A stretch of 64,000 nt of DNA from Pseudomonas monteilii NBRC 103158 = DSM 14164 (GTDB taxonomy: Bacteria; Pseudomonadota; Gammaproteobacteria; Pseudomonadales; Pseudomonadaceae). The translations under genes were made by a program, and so were the position numbers. Position 1 is the stretch's first letter; the number at the start of each line of letters is the position of its first letter. Positions 59,438-64,000 of this stretch are shown here, piece after piece. The notes below the pieces were generated by a model, which saw nothing but the letters and a program-made list of their open reading frames with translations, was not told the DNA's origin and made no database searches. The stretch is taken from positions 1 through 64,000 of the forward strand of contig NZ_BBIS01000051.1 of NCBI RefSeq assembly GCF_000730605.1, read 5' to 3'.

Positions 59438-59637
59438 GGAATGCCTCTTGATCGAGTTTTCACTCGTCTGCGCTACAACCCTGTGCAGACTGTCCAGAGG
59501 CAGTATAGGAAGGAGTATTTAAGCCTTCCTGACTAATGGCACATTGATTCCTACGATTTGGTAATCAGCGTGATTGCGGCCAGGAATAAAGAGTTTGGAC
59601 CGTAATAGAGGCTCGCGAGATCAGGGCTGCTGTGCCG

Positions 59638-59666
59638 GCTATGGGGCCGCAAAGCGGCCCCATAGC
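59638..59666. terminator. Terminator downstream of rapA
   Basis: GCTATGGGGCCGC-AAA-GCGGCCCCATAGC is a perfect 13-bp stem, 9 bp beyond the rapA stop. The remaining space up to the MHYT gene (59438-59637) shows no gene. Confidence 0.75.
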
Positions 59667-59674
59667 TCCGGTAT

Positions 59675-62521
59675 TTAGCCCGCCACCAGCACGCGAATGG
59701 CTTCCAGGCGCAGGGCGGCCTTTTCCAGCATTGCCAGGCCATCTTCACGCTGCTTGCGCAGGGCGTTGATTTCGCTGTCACGCACACTCGGGTTGACCGC
59801 TTGCAGTGCCACCAGGCGGGCCAGCTCCTCGTCGGCCTCTGCCGCCAGGCGGCGCTGGGCTTCGGCCACGCGCTCGATGTGGGTCGGCAAGATTTTCTCT
59901 TCACCACCACTGATACGCTTGGCCAGCACATCGCGCTGGGCCTGGACGAACTTGTTGGCGCTGGCGCGCGGCACGCTTTCGAGCTGGTCGTTGAGGGTTT
60001 CGAAGGCTACGCGCGATGCCAGGTCGTTGCCGTTGGCGTCGAGCAGGCAGCGCAGTGCCGCCGGCGGCAGGTAGCGGCCCAGTTGCAGGCTGCGTGGTGC
60101 TACTACTTCGCTGACGAACAGCAGTTCGAGTAGCACAGTGCCCGGTTTGAGCGCCTTGTTCTTGATCAGCGCCACTGCGGTGTTGCCCATCGAGCCGGAC
60201 AGCACCAGGTCCATGCCGCCCTGCACCATCGGGTGCTCCCAGGTGAGGAACTGCATGTCCTCGCGCGACAGCGCCTGGCCACGGTCGTAGGTAATGGTCA
60301 CGCCTTCGTCGTCGCCCAGCGGGAAGCTGGCGTCGAGCATCTTCTCGCTTGGCTTGAGGATCAGGGCATTCTCGGAATGGTCTTCGCTGTCGATGCCAAA
60401 GGCGTCGAACAGGGTTTCCATGTAGATCGGCAGGGCGAACTGGTCGTCCTGTTCAAGAATGGCCTCGACCAGCGCCTGGCCCTCGCCAGCGCCGCCAGAG
60501 TTGAGCTCCAGCAGGCGGTCGCGGCCAGTATGCAGTTCGGCCTCCAGGCGTTCGCGCTCGCTGCGGGCGTCGGCCACCAGTGTATCCCAGGCCTTGCTCT
60601 CGCCACCTTCGAGCAGCGGCAACAGGCGCGGGCCAAACTGGTGTTGCAGGGCGTTGCCGGTCGGGCAGGTGTTGAGGAAGGCGTTGAGGCCTTCGTGGTA
60701 CCACTGGAACAGGCGCTCTTGCGGGCTGTCCTGCAGGTACGGGATGTGCAGCTGGATGGTGTGCTTCTGGCCGATCCGGTCCAGGCGGCCGATGCGCTGT
60801 TCGAGCAGGTCGGGGTGCGCGGGCAGGTCGAACATCACCAGATGGTGGGCGAACTGGAAGTTACGACCTTCGCTGCCGATCTCGGAGCAGATCAGCACCT
60901 GCGCGCCGAATTCTTCGTCGGCGAAGTAGGCGGCGGCACGGTCGCGTTCGAGAATGCTCATGCCTTCATGGAACACCGACGCCGGGATGCCGGAGCGCAC
61001 GCGCAGGGCGTCTTCCAGGTCCATTGCGGTTTCGGCGTGGGCGCAGATCACCAGCACTTTGGTGCGCTTGAGCATCTTCAGGGTATCGATCAGCCAGTCG
61101 ACGCGTGGATCGAAACGCCACCAGCGTTCGTCGTCGGCTGCCTCACCCTGGGCCTGGAAGGCCACTTCCGGGTACAGCTCAGCGTGTTCGCCAGCCGGCA
61201 GGTCGCGGTACTGCTCGGGCGTGGCCAGCGGGTAGGGGTGCAACTGGCGCTCAGGGAAGCCCTGAATTGCGGCACGTGTGTTGCGGAACAGCACGCGGCC
61301 GGTGCCGTGGCGGTCAAGCAGTTCGCGAATCAGGCGCGCACTGGCCTGGGTGTCGCCATCGTTGACCGCGGCCAGCAGGGCTTCGCCTTCGGCACCCAGG
61401 AAGCCCTGGATGGTGGCGTGCGCCTTGGGCGACAAGCGGCCCTCGTCGAGCAGTTCCTGTACGGCTTCGGCGACCGGGCGATAGTGCTCGCTCTCGGCAC
61501 GGAAGGCGGCCAGGTCGTGGAAACGGTTGGGGTCGAGCAGGCGCAAGCGGGCAAAGTGGCTGTCCTGGCCAAGCTGCTCTGGGGTGGCGGTGAGCAGCAG
61601 CACACCCGGGATCACCTGGGCCAGTTGCTCGACCAGGCCATATTCGGCGCTGACCTGATCTTCGTGCCAGACCAGGTGGTGAGCTTCGTCGACCACCATC
61701 AGGTCCCAGCCGGCAGCAAACAGCGCATCCTGGGCCTTTTCGTCGTCGACCAGCCACTCCAGGGCAACCAGCGCCAGCTGGGCGTCCTCGAACGGGTTGC
61801 TGGCGTCGCTCTCGATGAAGCGTTCAGCGTCGAACAGGGCTACCTGCAGGTTGAAGCGGCGGCGCATTTCCACCAGCCACTGGTGCTGGAGGTTTTCCGG
61901 CACCAGGATCAGTACGCGGCTGGCACGGCCCGACAGCAACTGGCGGTGAATCACCAGGCCAGCCTCGATGGTTTTGCCCAGGCCCACTTCGTCGGCCAGC
62001 AATACGCGCGGGGCGCTGCGGTCGGCGACTTCGCGGGCGATGTGCAACTGGTGGGCGATCGGTTGCGCGCGGCAGCCACCCAGGCCCCACAGTGCCGACT
62101 GCATCTGCTTGCTGGTGTGCTGCAGGGTGTTGTAACGCAGGCTGAACCACGACAGTGGGTCGATCTGCCCGGCGAACAGGCGGTCGCTGGCCAGGCGGAA
62201 CTGGATGAAGTTCGACAGCTGGGTTTCTGGCAGGGTACGCGGCTGGTTCTGCGCGTCCAGGCCGTGGTACACCATGAGCCCGTCGATGTCCTCGACCTCG
62301 CGCACGGTCAGCTTCCAGCCCTCGAAGTGGGTGATCTGGTCGCCGGGCGAGAAACGCACGCGGGTCAGCGGCGCATTGCGCAGGGAATACTGGCGGGTGT
62401 CGCCAGTGGCCGGGTAAAGCACGGTCAACAGGCGGCCATCCTGCGCCAGGATGGTACCCAGGCCGAGCTCGGCTTCGCTGTCGCTGATCCAGCGTTGCCC
62501 CGGTTGATACTGCTGCGCCAT
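59675..62521 (-). CDS. rapA: RNA polymerase-associated protein RapA (HepA)
   Basis: The 948-residue SWI2/SNF2 ATPase has N-terminal Tudor-like domains, Walker A LADEVGLGKTIEAGLV (about 175-190), DEAH box VVDEAHHLVW, motif III LLTATPEQ and motif VI GRLDRIGQKHTI. It binds RNA polymerase and helps recycle it. Length is normal. It stands alone with its own terminator. Confidence 0.97.
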   Translation of the reverse strand: MAQQYQPGQRWISDSEAELGLGTILAQDGRLLTVLYPATGDTRQYSLRNAPLTRVRFSPGDQITHFEGWKLTVREVEDIDGLMVYHGLDAQNQPRTLPETQLSNFIQFRLASDRLFAGQIDPLSWFSLRYNTLQHTSKQMQSALWGLGGCRAQPIAHQLHIAREVADRSAPRVLLADEVGLGKTIEAGLVIHRQLLSGRASRVLILVPENLQHQWLVEMRRRFNLQVALFDAERFIESDASNPFEDAQLALVALEWLVDDEKAQDALFAAGWDLMVVDEAHHLVWHEDQVSAEYGLVEQLAQVIPGVLLLTATPEQLGQDSHFARLRLLDPNRFHDLAAFRAESEHYRPVAEAVQELLDEGRLSPKAHATIQGFLGAEGEALLAAVNDGDTQASARLIRELLDRHGTGRVLFRNTRAAIQGFPERQLHPYPLATPEQYRDLPAGEHAELYPEVAFQAQGEAADDERWWRFDPRVDWLIDTLKMLKRTKVLVICAHAETAMDLEDALRVRSGIPASVFHEGMSILERDRAAAYFADEEFGAQVLICSEIGSEGRNFQFAHHLVMFDLPAHPDLLEQRIGRLDRIGQKHTIQLHIPYLQDSPQERLFQWYHEGLNAFLNTCPTGNALQHQFGPRLLPLLEGGESKAWDTLVADARSERERLEAELHTGRDRLLELNSGGAGEGQALVEAILEQDDQFALPIYMETLFDAFGIDSEDHSENALILKPSEKMLDASFPLGDDEGVTITYDRGQALSREDMQFLTWEHPMVQGGMDLVLSGSMGNTAVALIKNKALKPGTVLLELLFVSEVVAPRSLQLGRYLPPAALRCLLDANGNDLASRVAFETLNDQLESVPRASANKFVQAQRDVLAKRISGGEEKILPTHIERVAEAQRRLAAEADEELARLVALQAVNPSVRDSEINALRKQREDGLAMLEKAALRLEAIRVLVAG

Positions 62522-62683
62522 ACTGCCTGAACTCCCGCGATGAAAAAGCCGATTATGTTAACGGATCGGCCGGTCAGACCAAAGTGCGAACGCACCAAAA
62601 GGTGCTGAACGACAACAGGAAGTAAGTCAGTCTAGCTGTTTCATCGCCTCGCACTGTGCAGCCGACGAGGGCACCGCTTCTAT

Positions 62684-63379
62684 ATGTCTGCCAAGCACCG
62701 CTGGATGAGCGCTTCCATGGCCGTGGGCAGCCTGCTGCTGCTGAGTGCCTGCGAGCAGAAGAATTTCGAGACCTTGCCCCCCATTCCGATGGAACAGCTT
62801 GAAGTGCTGGGCGTCCAGACGCCGATCAAGAGCGTGCACTACCGCGACCGCGACGGTGAAGGCCTGCTGGTACTGAGCCGCAGCGATGGCCAGGCCAGTG
62901 ACCCGGAAAGCGAACAGGAAGTGGACAAGGTGGTACTCAAGGCCACCTTGTACGGGCGCACAGCCGAAAGTGATGCATTCAAGGCGCGTTGGCAGATCGA
63001 GCAGGAAACCACCTGCCCAGGGCTGGACCTGGACGTGGACTTCTACACCGACGTCAGTGATGCCAGCGACTTGAACAAGGACGGTGTCGCCGAGGTGACG
63101 GTAGCCAGTCATGCCTTCTGTGGCGGCGGTATCGACCCGCACGACATCGCCATCGAGATGCGCGAAGGGCAGGCCAGCTACACCATTACCGGCCAGTCGC
63201 TGATCACCCCGGCGGGCGAGGAACCGGTCGGTGGCGAGCGCGAGGACAGTGCCTCGCTGAAAACCGCGCCGCAGGTGTTGCGCGACCATATGGACGCGGT
63301 CTGGCAGCAGGTTTACAAGCGGCCCTGGAGCGAAGCCAGCCCGCCAGATGACGACGAGCCTGACGACGAAACCGAGTAA
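62684..63379 (+). CDS. Lipoprotein with acidic tail, unknown function
   Basis: The 231-residue protein has a signal peptide with lipobox LLSACEQK (Cys about residue 23), a beta-rich domain with an acidic DLNKDGVAEVTV stretch that resembles an EF-hand/FG-GAP calcium loop, and an acidic C-terminal tail (DDDEPDDETE). It resembles proteins annotated in the M949_RS01915 surface-polysaccharide group, but I cannot confirm this. Confidence 0.78.
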   Translation: MSAKHRWMSASMAVGSLLLLSACEQKNFETLPPIPMEQLEVLGVQTPIKSVHYRDRDGEGLLVLSRSDGQASDPESEQEVDKVVLKATLYGRTAESDAFKARWQIEQETTCPGLDLDVDFYTDVSDASDLNKDGVAEVTVASHAFCGGGIDPHDIAIEMREGQASYTITGQSLITPAGEEPVGGEREDSASLKTAPQVLRDHMDAVWQQVYKRPWSEASPPDDDEPDDETE

Positions 63380-63441
63380 ATGTTGTCCATGACATCAAGG
63401 TAAACCCGCACCTGCCGATACAGGGGCACAGGAGAACGTCC

Positions 63442-63771
63442 ATGCTGCCGCCGATCATTCCGCTCAGTGCCGCCCCGGTGACCTCGCAACAGGACCCGGT
63501 CAAACCCACCCCCGACATCAAACCGGTGGTGCCGACGCAGCCTGCGTCCGGCGAAAGTGCCATCGACCTCAAGCACCAGCGTGACCCGCAAGAGCAAGCA
63601 CTGTTGCTGCGCGATGAACAACGTCGCCAGCAGCAACGCAGGCAAAAGGGCGATCAGGAACGCTACAGTGCCATGCCTGGTGATGAGGTCAACGCCGACA
63701 ACACCGTGCCGGTGGCCCCGTTGATGGGCGAACACGTACGCCAGGGGCTGCTGGTGGATATCGAAGTCTGA
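63442..63771 (+). CDS. Small Gln/Arg-rich protein, unknown function
   Basis: The 109-residue soluble protein has a Pro-rich N-terminus, a highly charged helical middle (RDEQRRQQQRRQKGDQERY) and a short hydrophobic end (VRQGLLVDIEV). AGGAG lies 8 bp before the ATG. No family is recognised; it looks largely disordered or coiled. Confidence 0.65.
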   Translation: MLPPIIPLSAAPVTSQQDPVKPTPDIKPVVPTQPASGESAIDLKHQRDPQEQALLLRDEQRRQQQRRQKGDQERYSAMPGDEVNADNTVPVAPLMGEHVRQGLLVDIEV

Positions 63772-63837
63772 CAGGGGCTGGTCAGCACCTGCGGCTGGCC
63801 TCATCATGCAAGTCTCAGTAGATCGTCGAGCCCACCC

Positions 63838-63999
63838 ATGAGCCAAGACAACCTCATCGATTTCGATGCCGAACGCGCCAAGCGCGTCCACGACCTCAAG
63901 GAAAAGCGCCTGAACGACATGCGCAACGCGTTCGAGCAGGCCCTGCCGTTGAACAGCAGCAAGAAAAAGAAACCCAAGAGCAAGCCGAAGAAGCGCTGA
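63838..63999 (+). CDS. Small Lys-rich protein, unknown function
   Basis: The 53-residue protein has an acidic/helical start (MSQDNLIDFDAERAKR) and a basic tail of mostly Lys, Pro and Ser (SSKKKKPKSKPKKR). The stop falls just before the window end, so it is complete. The basic tail suggests nucleic-acid binding, but no function is known to me. Confidence 0.62.
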   Translation: MSQDNLIDFDAERAKRVHDLKEKRLNDMRNAFEQALPLNSSKKKKPKSKPKKR

Positions 64000-64000
64000 A

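Noticed and set aside
60233..62530. 765-codon open frame on the plus strand opposite rapA
   Set aside because: Antisense shadow of rapA; composition is typical of the reverse frame and no motif is seen.
1..63999. CRISPR arrays, tRNA or rRNA genes
   Set aside because: No regularly spaced repeats and no tRNA cloverleaf or rRNA sequence were recognised by eye on either strand.

Overview
The window is chromosomal DNA from a gamma-proteobacterium of the genus Pseudomonas, most likely the P. putida group. This is inferred from the high GC, the order rnt-pyrC-motY-argG and rnf-nth-metG-apbC-dcd (known in pseudomonads), braC/liv-type transport genes and P. putida-like REP fragments. No tRNA, rRNA or CRISPR array is visible.

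Layout. (1) 1-3692 is the right end of an integrative conjugative element: the tail of a trb mating-pair operon (trbL 3' part, trbF, trbG, trbI, a DUF2274 gene). It is followed by about 330 bp of non-coding DNA holding the junction with the chromosome. (2) 4024-18301 is core genome: RNase T, dihydroorotase, MotY, argininosuccinate synthase, an orphan BvgA-like response regulator, a reduced Rnf-like membrane module (A, D, G, E; no B or C at the locus) with nth, metG, apbC/mrp, a cold-shock gene and dcd. (3) 18308-25356 is the ligase-associated DNA-damage set (PdeM nuclease, Lhr-like helicase, ATP-dependent ligase, MBL exonuclease) with a desuccinylase-like gene inside it, followed by a lipoprotein of the penicillin-acylase family. 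(4) 28009-33126 is a MocR-type regulator facing a tightly overlapping four-gene operon: serine O-acetyltransferase, free-standing alanyl-tRNA editing protein, MFS transporter and an unusual CysK-like PLP enzyme. (5) 33159-49664 is mostly small envelope and housekeeping genes: SEC-C proteins, tandem OmpA lipoproteins, a collagen-like exported protein, DinG, an exported agarase-like glycosidase, a serine hydrolase, PdxH, NhaA and an FAD oxidoreductase. (6) 49768-63999 holds a lipoprotein gene, a branched-chain amino-acid ABC transporter (livKHMGF order), DUF2288, a beta-hydroxyacid dehydrogenase, an MHYT-GGDEF-EAL protein, RapA and three small genes.

The most interesting candidate for an undescribed system is region 4. 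Acetylated serine could be converted by the modified CysK-like enzyme into a beta-substituted alanine, moved by the MFS protein, with the tRNA-editing protein protecting translation and the amino-acid-sensing MocR protein controlling expression. This is inference from gene content and motifs. Other points worth checking are the reduced Rnf module, which also seems to lack iron-sulphur ligand cysteines, and an interleaved pair of perfect inverted repeats with pseudoknot geometry upstream of pyrC.
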